This document shows, piece after piece, positions 1 through 11,512 of a DNA stretch of 64,000 nt; within the stretch, counting starts at the first letter, position 1; each line of letters opens with the position of its first letter. The DNA is from Micromonospora sediminimaris. GTDB taxonomy: Bacteria > Actinomycetota > Actinomycetes > Mycobacteriales > Micromonosporaceae. The position numbers and the translations under genes were made by a program. The stretch covers positions 124,001 through 188,000 of the forward strand of contig FOLJ01000008.1 in the NCBI GenBank assembly GCA_900112325.1, written 5' to 3'. Below the pieces are notes generated by a model. The model saw only the letters and a program-made list of their open reading frames with translations. It had not been told where the DNA came from and searched no databases.

Positions 1-846
1 CGACGCATCCAGGCCGGTGTCGGCACCGCCCTGATCCTCGTGCTGGTCGTCGCCGGCTCGGCGTGGGCCCTCGGCGCGTTCGACAGCGAGCCGACCGAGG
101 ACACCGCGGCCGACGAGGTCTGCCTCTGGACCCCGCAGAACACCGAGGGCAACGCCAACCTCAAGGATGTCGGCGAGCCCCCGACCACCGGGCTGCCGGT
201 CACCGGCACCCGGCCGATGACGATCACCACCAACCAGGGTGCGCCGATCTCCGTCGAGCTGGATCTTGCCAGCGCCCCGTGCGCCGCGGCCAGCATCACC
301 CACCTGGCCAGCCAGTCGTTCTACGACAACACCAAGTGCCACGAGATCACCGCCGACGGCGCGGTGCGCTGCGGCGATCCCAGCGGCACCGGTCTGGGCG
401 GCCCGGCCTACTCGTTCTACGACGAGAACGTGCCGACCGCGCCGGAGGCGTCGCCGCAGCCGAGCCCGTCCCCGGACGAGCCACCGACGTACCCCAAGGG
501 CACGGTCGCGATGATCTCGAACCCGCCCGGCGCCAACGGCAGCCAGTTCCTGATCTTCTTCAAGGATTTCACCACCGCCGAGCCGAAGTTTCCGATCATC
601 GGCCGGGTCACCGAGGGCCTCGACGTCGTCGAGAAGATCGGCGCCCTGCCGACGGTGGACAATGGGGCCGGGGAGAAGGTCAAGCCGGAGGATGACGACG
701 TGGTCATCCAGAGCCTGACCGTCGGCGAGCCCGTGCTGGATCCGGCGTCGTCCGCCGATCCGGCGCCCTCGGGCACGCCGGAGTCCTCCGGCACACCGAG
801 TCCGGCGGCCTCGGGCGACCCCGAGGCCAGCGCCAGCGCCGGCTGA
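1..846 (+). CDS. Cyclophilin-type peptidyl-prolyl isomerase, membrane-anchored (5' end missing)
   Basis: The frame is open from the first base, so the true start lies upstream. A hydrophobic anchor (about residues 5-25 of the visible part) is followed by an extracytoplasmic cyclophilin domain and a Ser/Pro/Ala/Gly-rich tail. It shares TMTITTN near the start of the domain, FYDNTKCH and GSQF with the next gene, so the two are tandem paralogues. The usual catalytic Arg after the FH/CH position is Glu here (CHEIT), and the conserved Gln before GD is Arg (VRCGD). It may therefore bind prolyl peptides without efficient isomerisation, which is inference. It lies 65 bp upstream of the second cyclophilin, probably in one operon. 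Confidence 0.9.
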   Translation, partial: RRIQAGVGTALILVLVVAGSAWALGAFDSEPTEDTAADEVCLWTPQNTEGNANLKDVGEPPTTGLPVTGTRPMTITTNQGAPISVELDLASAPCAAASITHLASQSFYDNTKCHEITADGAVRCGDPSGTGLGGPAYSFYDENVPTAPEASPQPSPSPDEPPTYPKGTVAMISNPPGANGSQFLIFFKDFTTAEPKFPIIGRVTEGLDVVEKIGALPTVDNGAGEKVKPEDDDVVIQSLTVGEPVLDPASSADPAPSGTPESSGTPSPAASGDPEASASAG

Positions 847-911
847 CCACGGGCGGCCGGGCCCCAACCCCACCGCAGCGGCATCCACATACAGTCCAGG
901 AGGATCGAGGC

Positions 912-1745
912 GTGACGTCCACCAGAGAGCGGCAGCGCGCGGCGGCCCGCGCCCGGCTCGAGAAGGAGATGGCCGAGCGGGCCGCTCGGGCCCGTAAGCG
1001 CCGCCAGACGCAGGCGGTCGTCGGGGCCGGCGTGGTCCTGCTGCTGGTGGTCGCCGGCACGGCCTGGCTCGCCAGCAACGTGCTCGGCGACGACAGCGGC
1101 ACCGACAACGCGGCCCAGGACGCGAACTCCGTGCAGTGCGACTGGGTCGAGATGCCCGAGGGTGAGCGCACCCCGCAGGTCAAGGACGTCGGGCTGCCGG
1201 ACACGCAGCAGAGCAAGGTTGGTGTCCAGACCATGACGATCACCACGAACCTCGGCCCGATCACCGCCCGGATCGACAGGTCCGCGGTGCCGTGCACGGC
1301 GGGCAGCTTCACCCACCTGGCCGAGCAGAACTTCTTCGACAACACCAAGTGCCACCGGCTGGTGACCGAAGGCATCAAGGTGCTCCAGTGCGGCGACCCG
1401 AGCGCCACCGGCGAGGGCTGGCGGGACACCGACGGCACCGGCGGTCCGAGCTACCGCATGGCGGAGGAGAACCTGCCGGCCGACAAGCGGCCGCCGTACC
1501 CGGAGGGCGTCATCGCGATGGCCAACTCGGGCCAGCCGTCCAGCAGCGGCAGCCAGTTCTTCATCGTGTACGGCGATTCGCCGCTGGACCCGAACTACAC
1601 CGTCCTCGGCACCATCACCGGCGGAATGGACATCGTGAAGGATGTCGCGGCGGCCGGTGACGACGGCGCGTTCGCCCAGCAGGCCGGTGGCGGTCACCCG
1701 AAGAAGGAGGTCGTCATCACCGACCTCACGATGACCGACGCCTGA
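912..1745 (+). CDS. Cyclophilin-type peptidyl-prolyl cis-trans isomerase, membrane-anchored
   Basis: 277 residues. The N-terminus is a charged Arg/Glu/Ala helix (about residues 2-35), then one membrane segment (about 36-57), then an extracytoplasmic cyclophilin domain. Unlike its upstream paralogue it keeps the catalytic pattern: CHRLV with Arg, VLQCGD with Gln, and GSQFFIVYGD. The GTG start at 912 has an AGGAGG ribosome site at 898-903. A terminator follows at 1762. A cyclophilin beside rel is also known in mycobacteria. The role is presumably folding of exported or membrane proteins. Confidence 0.93.
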   Translation: MTSTRERQRAAARARLEKEMAERAARARKRRQTQAVVGAGVVLLLVVAGTAWLASNVLGDDSGTDNAAQDANSVQCDWVEMPEGERTPQVKDVGLPDTQQSKVGVQTMTITTNLGPITARIDRSAVPCTAGSFTHLAEQNFFDNTKCHRLVTEGIKVLQCGDPSATGEGWRDTDGTGGPSYRMAEENLPADKRPPYPEGVIAMANSGQPSSSGSQFFIVYGDSPLDPNYTVLGTITGGMDIVKDVAAAGDDGAFAQQAGGGHPKKEVVITDLTMTDA

Positions 1746-1761
1746 CCCGAACCACCCGAAG

Positions 1762-1789
1762 CGCCCGTCGGCTCCGCCGACGGGCGTTT
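1762..1789 (+). terminator. Rho-independent terminator after the cyclophilin pair
   Basis: An 11-bp perfect GC-rich stem (CGCCCGTCGGC, loop TCC, GCCGACGGGCG) is followed by TTTC, 16 bases after the cyclophilin stop codon. Confidence 0.85.
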
Positions 1790-1821
1790 CCATCTCTCCC
1801 CCACCCCCCGTTCCCGCCTTG

Positions 1822-1881
1822 GTTGATCAAGAAGTTTTGGTCTCGATCCGGCCGGATCGAGACCAAAACTTCTTGATCAAC
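1822..1881. repeat. Perfect 60-bp palindrome between convergent genes
   Basis: Each arm is 30 bases and they meet with no spacer. The left arm begins GTTGATCAAGAAGTTTTGG and ends CGATCCGG at 1851; the right arm is its exact reverse complement. Symmetry stops at 1821/1882. The arms are richer in A/T than the surroundings. The palindrome lies between the cyclophilin terminator and the 3' end of rel. Function unknown: it could terminate rel transcription, bind a protein, or be a mobile palindromic repeat. Confidence 0.95.
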
Positions 1882-1891
1882 GGGTCAGGGC

Positions 1892-1917
1892 GGGGTGGGT
1901 GGGTGGGTGGGTGGGGG
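1892..1917 (+). other. G-quadruplex-type G-tract run at the rel 3' end
   Basis: Six G-tracts of three to five bases are separated by single T residues, touching the stop codon of rel. This is the classical short-loop parallel quadruplex pattern. The G-rich strand is the plus strand, so the rel transcript would carry the C-rich complement. Any effect on 3'-end formation or replication is inference. Confidence 0.75.
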
Positions 1918-4374
<2,457 letters not shown>

Positions 4375-4546
4375 CGGCCTCCTCACCGCTCGCCGGGACG
4401 ACACCGACCGTGCGCCGGCCGGTCTGGTCTAGCGCCGCACAGGCGGGTAACCGCCCGGTCAGCAATGGGCAATGCTACCCCCACCGCGGGTGCCGTGCCG
4501 CTCCGCCGGACGGACCGTGCCGGGCCCGTCCGGGGCCGTCGACGCC

Positions 4547-5113
4547 TCAAACGGTCAACAGGGCATGCACGGGACGCGGGGCCAGTCGGTCGCGCCCGCC
4601 GAGGAAGGACAGCTCCAGCAGCACGGTGAAACCCGCCACCGTGCCACCCGCTCGCTCCACCAGATCCAACGTGGCCGCCGCCGTGCCGCCGGTGGCGAGC
4701 ACGTCGTCGACCACCAGCACCCGGTGACCGGCGGTGAAGGCGTCCTGGTGCACTTCGAGCGTGGCCTCGCCGTACTCCAGCTCATAGGAGGCGGCGTACG
4801 CCGGCCGGGGCAACTTGCCGGCCTTGCGCACCGGCACCACCCCGACTCCGGTCGCGTACGCGATCGCGGCGGCGACCACGAACCCGCGCGCCTCGATGCC
4901 GACCACGGCGTCGAAGGACTCCCGCCCGTGGTACGCGACGATCCCGTCGATCACGTCCCGGAAGGCGTCACCGTCGGCGAACAACGGCATCAGGTCCTTG
5001 AACATGACGCCGGGCTTGGGAAAGTCAGGCACGTCGAGCACCCGGCTGGCCACCAGCCGGGCCACCTCCGGCCCGCTGTCCCCGCGTACTCCGGTGCTGT
5101 GGGTCTCCGTCAC
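4547..5113 (-). CDS. apt: Adenine phosphoribosyltransferase
   Basis: 188 residues. It converts adenine and PRPP to AMP in purine salvage. The PRPP-binding loop VLVVDDVLATGGTAAA and the upstream PGVMFKDLMPL and GIEARGFVVAAAIA segments are typical of Apt. GTG at 5113 was chosen because GGAAGGGAAG precedes it at useful spacing; an in-frame start at 5155 would add 14 unconserved residues. It lies between secF and rel, as in other actinobacteria. Confidence 0.95.
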   Translation of the reverse strand: MTETHSTGVRGDSGPEVARLVASRVLDVPDFPKPGVMFKDLMPLFADGDAFRDVIDGIVAYHGRESFDAVVGIEARGFVVAAAIAYATGVGVVPVRKAGKLPRPAYAASYELEYGEATLEVHQDAFTAGHRVLVVDDVLATGGTAAATLDLVERAGGTVAGFTVLLELSFLGGRDRLAPRPVHALLTV

Positions 5114-5218
5114 GGCAGTTCCGCTTCCCTTCCACACGACGGCGGCGTCCCGCACACTGCTCGCACAGCATGCAGGACGCCGCCGGTACCTGTTTCTACC
5201 GGGTCGCCCCGGGCGTCC

Positions 5219-6412
5219 TCAGCGTCGCTTTCCGCCGCCCGGACGGTTGCCGCCACCGGGACGCCCGCCCCGGGCACCGCCGGAACGCTTGCTCGCCGGC
5301 CGGGCGCCCACCTTCGGCGCGGCGGCACCGGCGAGGGCGCCGGTCTCCGCGGTGACCGGCTCCTCGTCCCGCTCGACCGGGCGCGGCTGGCCACCCGCCT
5401 TGGCCGGGGTCTCGCCCCGGCTGACCGTGGACCGCCGGGCCAGCACCCGCTTGTTGTGCGCCTGGATCCGCGGGTCGCGGTTCTTCAGCACCACCAGCAG
5501 CGGGGTGGCCAGTGTGATCGAGGTGAGGAAGGCCATCGCCATACCGACGAAGAGCACCAGGCCGAGGTCCTTCAGGGTGCCCGCGCCGAGCAGGCCGGCA
5601 CCGATGAACAGGATGCCGCCGACCGGGAGCAGGGCGACCACGGAGGTGTTGATCGACCGCATCAGGCTCTGGTTCACGGCCAGGTTGGCCGCCTCGCCGT
5701 ACGTCTGGTTGTTGTTCGCGGTGATGCCTCTGGTGTTCTCCTGCACCTTGTCGAAGACCACCACCACGTCGTACAGGGCGAAGCCCAGAATTGTGAGGAA
5801 TCCGATGATCGTCGACGGGGTGACCTCGAACCCGACGATCGAGTAGAGGCCGGCAGTGAGGACCAGGTTCATCACCAGGGCGAAGATCGCCCCGACCGCC
5901 ATCTGCCACTCGAAGCGCAGGACCAGGTAGACGGTCACCAACGCCAGGAAGATCACCAGACCGAGCAGGGCCCGGTTGGTGACCTGGCTGCCCCACGCCT
6001 CGCTGACCCGGTTACTGGCGATCTCCGCCGGGTCGATGTTGAACACCTGACCCAACTGGGCCCGGACCGCTTCGGCCTGCTCGGCGTCGAGTTCGGTGGT
6101 ACGCAGCTCGTAGAACTCGTCGCCGCCACCGCCGACCTGCTGGGTGGTGACCACCCGGCCACCCTCACCCGCGGTGGCCAGCACCTCGCCCGCGCGGTCC
6201 TCCACCTGCTCCAGGGTGCCGACGCTGGTCGGCACCTGGAACGAGTTGCCACCGGCGAACTCGATGCCGAGGCTGAAGCCCCGGAAGATGACGCTGCCGA
6301 GCGCGATCAGCACCAGCACGGCGGCGACGGTGAACCACATCTTGCGCCGGCCGACGATGTTGAGGCCGGCCTCACCTCGGTAGAGGCGGGCTGCCAGACC
6401 AGTCTCAGCCAT
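5219..6412 (-). CDS. secF: Protein translocase subunit SecF
   Basis: 397 residues. It partners SecD in the membrane complex that uses the proton gradient to assist late export through SecYEG. About six membrane segments are visible, with the SecF signature TIIGFLTILGFALYDVVVVF. A periplasmic-type domain (about residues 40-135) carries FSLGIEFAGGNSFQV. The C-terminus is a basic, Gly/Arg-rich tail. ATG at 6412 was chosen because AAGGAGG sits just upstream inside the end of secD; the secD stop and this ATG are separated by one base, so the genes are translationally coupled. Confidence 0.97.
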   Translation of the reverse strand: MAETGLAARLYRGEAGLNIVGRRKMWFTVAAVLVLIALGSVIFRGFSLGIEFAGGNSFQVPTSVGTLEQVEDRAGEVLATAGEGGRVVTTQQVGGGGDEFYELRTTELDAEQAEAVRAQLGQVFNIDPAEIASNRVSEAWGSQVTNRALLGLVIFLALVTVYLVLRFEWQMAVGAIFALVMNLVLTAGLYSIVGFEVTPSTIIGFLTILGFALYDVVVVFDKVQENTRGITANNNQTYGEAANLAVNQSLMRSINTSVVALLPVGGILFIGAGLLGAGTLKDLGLVLFVGMAMAFLTSITLATPLLVVLKNRDPRIQAHNKRVLARRSTVSRGETPAKAGGQPRPVERDEEPVTAETGALAGAAAPKVGARPASKRSGGARGGRPGGGNRPGGGKRR

Positions 6413-6413
6413 C

Positions 6414-8303
6414 TCAGGCCTCCTTGACACGCTGGTTGCGGGACGGGGCCTGCTCCGACCGGGCCGGCAGTGCCCGGCCCAGGCCGCTGACCCGTGGGGA
6501 CAGGAACGCCTTGGTACGGGCGAACATCGTCATGATCGGATGCCGGAAGAGGAAGACCACCAGCAGGTCCAGCACCGTGGCCAGACCGAGGGCGAAGGCG
6601 AAACCCTTCACCGTGCCGACCGAGACGATGTAGAGCACCACCGCCGACATGATCGTGATCGCGTTGGCGGAGATGATCGTCCGGCGGGCCCGGACCCAGG
6701 CCCGAGGTACCGCGCTACGTGGGCTGCGCCCCTCCCGGATCTCGTCCTTGAGGCGTTCGAAGTAGATGACGAACGAGTCCGCCGCCACACCGAGCGAGAC
6801 GATGATGCCGGCGATGCCGGCGAGGGTGAGCGTGAAGCCGATCTGCCGGCCGAGGAACACCAGCGCGCCGAAGAGCAGCAGCGCCGAGAGGATCAGGCTC
6901 AGGAAGATCACCGAGCCGAGCAGGCGGTAGTAGAAGAACGAGTAGATGATGACCAGCAGCATGCCGATGCCGGCCGCGAGCAGACCGGCCCGCAGGTGGC
7001 TGGCGCCCAGGGTGGCGGTGACGTTCTGCTGCTCCTGCGCCTCGAAGGTGACCGGCAGGGCGCCGTAGCTGAGGTAGCCGGCCAACTCGCTGGCCTCGGC
7101 GTTGCTGAAGTTGCCGGTGATCTGGGAGTTGCCGGTGAGCACGCCCTGGATCTGCGGCGACGAGATGATCTGGTTGTCCAGCACCACGGCGACCCGGCAC
7201 TTGCCCTCGTCACCGAGCGCGGACGCGTCGCACGCCTGGCCCTCGTTGTTGAACGCCTCGCGGGTCAACGCGGTCCACTTGTCCTGGCCGGAGCCGGTGA
7301 AGTTCAGGCTGACCACCCACTGGCTGGTCTGGTCGCGCACCGCGTTGGCGTCGGAGACGTCGGTGCCGAGCACCTTCGCCACGTCCAGCAGGTTCTTGGC
7401 GTACCCGCCCTCGCAGGCGACGACCTGCTGCTCCGGGTCGGAGATAGACGCCGGGGGCCGGTCGTCGAGCTGGGCGCAGCTGATCGTCGGCACGTTGAAC
7501 TGCATCTGCGCCGGCAGTACCGCGACCTCGCGGCCGCTCAGCTCACCGAACGGCTTGAGCTTGTCGGCCAGCGACGGGTCGACGCTGAGATCGGCCGGCG
7601 CCTGCAGGCCGCTCGCCGCGGCCCACGCCTCGGCGCCGACCTTCTGCTCGACGGCGCGGCGCTGCTCCTCGATGCTCTGCGTCACCTCTTCGTCCGGCGT
7701 GGCCGACGGGGTGGGCGACGGGGTCGCCGACGGCGTCGGGGTCGGTGCACCACCACCCTGACCGCCGGCGTCGGGCGACGAGGAGGCTTCGGCGTCCGGC
7801 GTGGGGCTCGCGGTGCCAGACGGGGTGGCCTCGGGGCTCGCGGAGCCGGACGGGGTCGCCGAAGGGCTTTCGCTCGGTGCCGGCGATGGGATGGACCCGC
7901 TGCCGTCGGCGATCTTCAGGACCTTCCGGAACCGCAGCTCGGCGGCGCTGCCGACCTCGTTGAGCTCGCGGTTCTCGCCGGGCAGGGAGACGACGATGTT
8001 GCGGTCGCCCTCGGTGACCACCTCGGCCTCGGCCACGCCGTACGCGTTGACCCGGCTCTCGATGATCTGGCGGGCCCGCTCCAGGTTCTCCGCCGTGGGG
8101 GCCCGGCCGTCGAGGGTGTTTGTGGCCTCCAGCGTGAGCCGCGTGCCGCCGACCAGGTCAAGACCGAGGCGGGGTTCGAGCCGGTCCTTCCAGCCACCGC
8201 TGGCGCCGCCCGAGAAGAACACCAAAAGATAGAGGACGACGAAGATGGCCCCGAGCACGGCCAACTGCCGTCCCGGGCGCATCTGTCCCTGAGGTGGTGC
8301 CAC
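6414..8303 (-). CDS. secD: Protein translocase subunit SecD
   Basis: 629 residues starting with GTG. One N-terminal membrane helix is followed by a large extracytoplasmic domain (DLVGGTRLTLEA) and five C-terminal helices (TLTLAGIAGIIVSLGVAADSFV region). It acts with SecF and YajC in Sec-dependent export. A low-complexity Pro/Ser/Thr/Ala insertion (about residues 141-204) interrupts the P1 region and looks like a flexible linker. secF follows directly. Confidence 0.97.
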   Translation of the reverse strand: MAPPQGQMRPGRQLAVLGAIFVVLYLLVFFSGGASGGWKDRLEPRLGLDLVGGTRLTLEATNTLDGRAPTAENLERARQIIESRVNAYGVAEAEVVTEGDRNIVVSLPGENRELNEVGSAAELRFRKVLKIADGSGSIPSPAPSESPSATPSGSASPEATPSGTASPTPDAEASSSPDAGGQGGGAPTPTPSATPSPTPSATPDEEVTQSIEEQRRAVEQKVGAEAWAAASGLQAPADLSVDPSLADKLKPFGELSGREVAVLPAQMQFNVPTISCAQLDDRPPASISDPEQQVVACEGGYAKNLLDVAKVLGTDVSDANAVRDQTSQWVVSLNFTGSGQDKWTALTREAFNNEGQACDASALGDEGKCRVAVVLDNQIISSPQIQGVLTGNSQITGNFSNAEASELAGYLSYGALPVTFEAQEQQNVTATLGASHLRAGLLAAGIGMLLVIIYSFFYYRLLGSVIFLSLILSALLLFGALVFLGRQIGFTLTLAGIAGIIVSLGVAADSFVIYFERLKDEIREGRSPRSAVPRAWVRARRTIISANAITIMSAVVLYIVSVGTVKGFAFALGLATVLDLLVVFLFRHPIMTMFARTKAFLSPRVSGLGRALPARSEQAPSRNQRVKEA

Positions 8304-8350
8304 GGCTGTCCTGTCTCCCTGTGGTCACGCCGCCGCGGGTGCGGCGGCGG

Positions 8351-8374
8351 GTCGGCCGGAATCCCCCGGCCGAC
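8351..8374 (-). terminator. Stem-loop in the yajC-secD gap (possible terminator or attenuator)
   Basis: A 9-bp perfect stem GTCGGCCGG / CCGGCCGAC with loop AATCCC, about 48 bases upstream of the secD start. No T-run follows on the minus strand, so termination is uncertain. The remainder of the 286-bp gap (8304-8589) shows an A/T-rich patch near 8480-8507 that may contain a secD promoter, but no clear boxes. Confidence 0.35.
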
Positions 8375-8589
8375 GGTCTGCCTTCCGACGGCGCTCAGGC
8401 TGGCGCCGCCGCCTCCGGGGTCGACGCGGACGCGTGGACCGGGTACGAGTCGGCGCGCCGGCGCCCGGCGTCGGCCTTCTATCCAATTGTCTCAATGCGC
8501 AATTAGCGGATGGCACCCACCCGGGGACGCGCGTGGGCACCCTCCCGCCCGAACCGCCGGGAGACCGGCGACCCGGTTGGGACGCGGCG

Positions 8590-8928
8590 TCAGTCCTTGA
8601 CGGAGTCGGACTCCTCGACGGGCGACTCGACCGGGCGCTCCGCCGGGGTGACCACCCGGGCGATCGCGGGCCGGGCGTAGCGGGTCTGCACTCCGGGAGC
8701 GACCTCCAGCAGGACGCTGTCGTCCTCGACACCGGTGACCGTGCCGTAGAGCCCGCCGATGGTGACCACCTCGTCGCCCACGGAGAGGTTGGACTGCATC
8801 GATTCGGCCTCGCGGCGGCGCTTCTGCTGCGGACGGATCATCATGAAGTACATGACGCCGAAGAGCAGAGCGATCATGAGGATCGGCGTGAAGCCTCCCG
8901 CTCCGCCGCCTTCTGCTGCGTAGTGCAC
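8590..8928 (-). CDS. yajC: Preprotein translocase subunit YajC
   Basis: 112 residues. A single N-terminal membrane helix (FTPILMIALLFGVMYFMMI) is followed by the YajC signature RPQQKRRRE, then a small cytoplasmic domain with GDEVVTIGGLYGTV. GTG at 8928 was chosen over upstream in-frame ATGs at 8946 and 8994 because GGGAAGG precedes it at about nine bases. It lies between ruvB and secD, the usual actinobacterial order. The acidic/Ser tail is unremarkable. Confidence 0.93.
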   Translation of the reverse strand: MHYAAEGGGAGGFTPILMIALLFGVMYFMMIRPQQKRRREAESMQSNLSVGDEVVTIGGLYGTVTGVEDDSVLLEVAPGVQTRYARPAIARVVTPAERPVESPVEESDSVKD

Positions 8929-9066
8929 GGTTGTCGACCTTCCCATTGGCCGCCGGACCGGCGCGTCGGCGCCGCAACGGAGGCGGATTTTCACGTCCTG
9001 TACAGACCGCGGCGAGTCTAGTCGCTCTGTCTGGGAACGCCGAATGCGGCACAGATCACGAACAGA

Positions 9067-10131
9067 TCACGGCTCGCCGACGTCCAGCGAGAACAGATCG
9101 GGCGCGGGAGGAGCTTCTACCGCAAATGTACCATTCGGTGGCGTACGGCCCAGATGGTGCCAGGCGGCTTCGGTGGCCACCCGGCCTCGGGGCGTACGCG
9201 CCAGCAGCCCCGCCCGCACCAGGAACGGCTCGCAGACCTCCTCGACCGTGTCCGGCTGCTCCCCCACCGCCACGGCCAGGGTCGACAGGCCGACCGGACC
9301 ACCCCGGAACGAGTCCACCAGCGCGGTCAGCACCGCCCGGTCGAGCCGGTCCAGCCCGAGGGCGTCCACGTCGTACACGGTCAGGGCCGCCCGGGCGGTC
9401 GCGACGGTGACCACCCCGTCGGCGCGTACCTCGGCGAAGTCGCGCACCCGGCGCAGCAGCCGGTTGGCGATCCGGGGCGTGCCCCGGGACCGGCCGGCGA
9501 TCTCCGCCGCCCCGTCCTCGGTGATCGGCACCCCGAGGATCCGCGCCGAGCGGTGCAGCAGCGTCTCCAGGTCGGCCGGCGCGTAGAAATCCAGATGCGC
9601 CACGAAGCCGAACCGGTCCCGCATCGGGCCGGTGAGCAGACCCGACCGGGTGGTCGCGCCGACAAGCGTGAACGGCTCCACGTCGAGCGGGATGGCGGTG
9701 GCGCCCGGCCCCTTGCCGACCACCACGTCGACCCGGAAGTCCTCCATCGCGCTGTAGAGCAGCTCCTCCGCCGGCCTGGCGATCCGGTGGATCTCGTCGA
9801 TGAAGAGCACGTCCCCCTCGGCCAGGCTGGTCAGGATCGCCGCCAGGTCACCGGAGCGTTCGATCGCCGGCCCGCTGGTCACCCGGATCCCGGCGCCCAG
9901 CTCGGCGGCCACGATGTTGGCGAGGCTGGTCTTGCCCAGGCCCGGCGGGCCCGAGAGCAGGATGTGGTCGGGCGGCGAGCCGCGCCGCATGGCTCCCTGA
10001 AGCAGCAGGTCGAGCTGGTCGCGAACCCGGTCCTGGGCAATGAACTCGGAAAGGCGCCTCGGCCGGACGCTGACCTCCGCGTCCAGCTCCGCGTCGCTGA
10101 CGTACGCCGAGACCAGGTTCTCGTTGCTCAT
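9067..10131 (-). CDS. ruvB: Holliday junction branch migration helicase RuvB
   Basis: 354 residues. It is the AAA+ motor that drives branch migration with RuvA. Walker [12 protein letters not shown], Walker [11 protein letters not shown], sensor 1 GATTRSG and the C-terminal winged-helix region ([17 protein letters not shown]) are all present. Its ATG overlaps the ruvA stop as ATGA, so the two are co-translated. Confidence 0.98.
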   Translation of the reverse strand: MSNENLVSAYVSDAELDAEVSVRPRRLSEFIAQDRVRDQLDLLLQGAMRRGSPPDHILLSGPPGLGKTSLANIVAAELGAGIRVTSGPAIERSGDLAAILTSLAEGDVLFIDEIHRIARPAEELLYSAMEDFRVDVVVGKGPGATAIPLDVEPFTLVGATTRSGLLTGPMRDRFGFVAHLDFYAPADLETLLHRSARILGVPITEDGAAEIAGRSRGTPRIANRLLRRVRDFAEVRADGVVTVATARAALTVYDVDALGLDRLDRAVLTALVDSFRGGPVGLSTLAVAVGEQPDTVEEVCEPFLVRAGLLARTPRGRVATEAAWHHLGRTPPNGTFAVEAPPAPDLFSLDVGEP

Positions 10132-10730
10132 CGGGTCCGACCCAGCAGTCGGATGGCCTGCTTCAACAGCACCGGCACCGGCGGGGTGGGACCGTCGACG
10201 CTCTCGGCGACGGCGGCGACCGCCTGGTCGGCCTGGCCGGCCGTCCAACCGAGCCCGATCAACGCCTGGCGGACCTGATCCGGCCAGCTGCCGCCGGTCA
10301 CCCCGGCCGCGCCGTCGGCACCCACCGGCACCGGGCCGATCCGGTCGCGCAGCTCCAGCACCAGTCGCTCGGCGCCCTTCTTGCCGATGCCCGGCACCCG
10401 GGTCAGCGCCGCGGTGTCGGCGTTGGCGACGGCCTTGCGTACGGCATCGGGGGTGTGCACCGCGAGCACCGCCTGGGCCAGCCGCGGGCCGACCCCGCTG
10501 GCGGTCTGCAACAGCTCGAACAGCACCTTGGCGTCGTCGTCGGCAAAGCCGTAGAGGGTGAGCGAGTCCTCCCGGACGACAAGGCTGGTGGCCAGCCGGG
10601 CCGGCTGGCCGACCCGCAGGTCGGCGAGCGTGCCGGGGGCGCACTGCACCGCCAGGCCGACCCCGCCGACCTCGATGACCGCGTGGTCCGGGCCGGTGGC
10701 GGTCACCACGCCACGCACACTGGCGATCAT
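10128..10730 (-). CDS. ruvA: Holliday junction DNA-binding protein RuvA
   Basis: 200 residues, normal for the family. The N-terminal OB-fold (MIASVRGVV...[13 protein letters not shown]) is followed by tandem helix-hairpin-helix motifs ([31 protein letters not shown]) and a C-terminal domain that regulates RuvB. It starts in an ATGA overlap with ruvC and has GAGGAGC just upstream. Confidence 0.98.
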   Translation of the reverse strand: MIASVRGVVTATGPDHAVIEVGGVGLAVQCAPGTLADLRVGQPARLATSLVVREDSLTLYGFADDDAKVLFELLQTASGVGPRLAQAVLAVHTPDAVRKAVANADTAALTRVPGIGKKGAERLVLELRDRIGPVPVGADGAAGVTGGSWPDQVRQALIGLGWTAGQADQAVAAVAESVDGPTPPVPVLLKQAIRLLGRTR

Positions 10731-11254
10731 CTCGCTCCTCCTCGTCTGACCCGGTCCGCCGCGGCGGCCAGTTTCGAGCGGGTGCCGCCGCGCCACACGT
10801 GGCAGATGGCAAGCGCGAGGGCGTCCGCGGCGTCCGCCGGCCGGGGCGGCTCGGGCAGTCGCAGCAGCCGGGTGACCATCGCGGTCATCTGGGCCTTGTC
10901 CGCCTGGCCGGAACCGGTCACCGCCGCCTTGACCTCGCTCGGGGTGTACGTCTGCACCGGCAGCCCGGCACGCGCCCCGGCCAGCACCGCGATCCCGCTG
11001 GCCTGGGCGGTGCCCATCACCGTACGCACGTTGTGCTGGCTGAACACCCGCTCCACGGCCACGCTGTCCGGCCGGTGCTCGGCGACCAGCTCGGCAAGCG
11101 AGCGGTCCAGGTGCAGCAGGCGGGTGGGCAACTCGTCGGCCGGGTCGGTGTAGACGACGTAGTAGGCGATGAGCGTGCAGGGCCGACCGGGCACCCCCTC
11201 CACCACGCCGACGCCGCACCGGGTCAGCCCCGGGTCGACGCCGAGCACCCGCAC
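10727..11254 (-). CDS. ruvC: Crossover junction endodeoxyribonuclease RuvC
   Basis: 175 residues. It resolves Holliday junctions by paired nicking. Acidic catalytic positions are visible in [21 protein letters not shown] and the C-terminal [12 protein letters not shown] segment. GTG at 11254 was chosen because GGAGGGAGG lies four bases upstream and the protein then begins at the conserved VRVLGVDPG. It is the first gene of the ruv-sec-apt-rel run. The 258 bases upstream, shared with the divergent dehydrogenase, show no recognisable LexA-type box. Confidence 0.97.
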   Translation of the reverse strand: MRVLGVDPGLTRCGVGVVEGVPGRPCTLIAYYVVYTDPADELPTRLLHLDRSLAELVAEHRPDSVAVERVFSQHNVRTVMGTAQASGIAVLAGARAGLPVQTYTPSEVKAAVTGSGQADKAQMTAMVTRLLRLPEPPRPADAADALALAICHVWRGGTRSKLAAAADRVRRGGAR

Positions 11255-11512
11255 GCCGCCTCCCTCCGACCGCCAGCCAGTACGTGTGTTCGACACCCTA
11301 CCGATGCGTCCGCGACGGCGCGCCGCGGGACACGCCCGGCACGCACGCCTGGAGACACGCCCGACGCGGCCGGGACGGCCACGTCGGGTCGGGCGGGACG
11401 CGACCGCCGTGGCGGGCACGGCCGGGATGTAGCGGACGGCCACACAGTACGGCGGGAGTATGTGCCGCCATCCCATGTGCGCCCGACCACACAGCTCGTA
11501 ACTTCATGCGCC

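Noticed and set aside
417-1793. 458-codon minus-strand frame over the cyclophilins
   Set aside because: It covers both cyclophilin genes on the wrong strand and has no recognisable fold or ribosome site.
7690-7880. The repetitive Pro/Ser/Thr segment of secD as a separate repeat array
   Set aside because: The repeats are in-frame codon repeats of a linker, not a nucleotide array.
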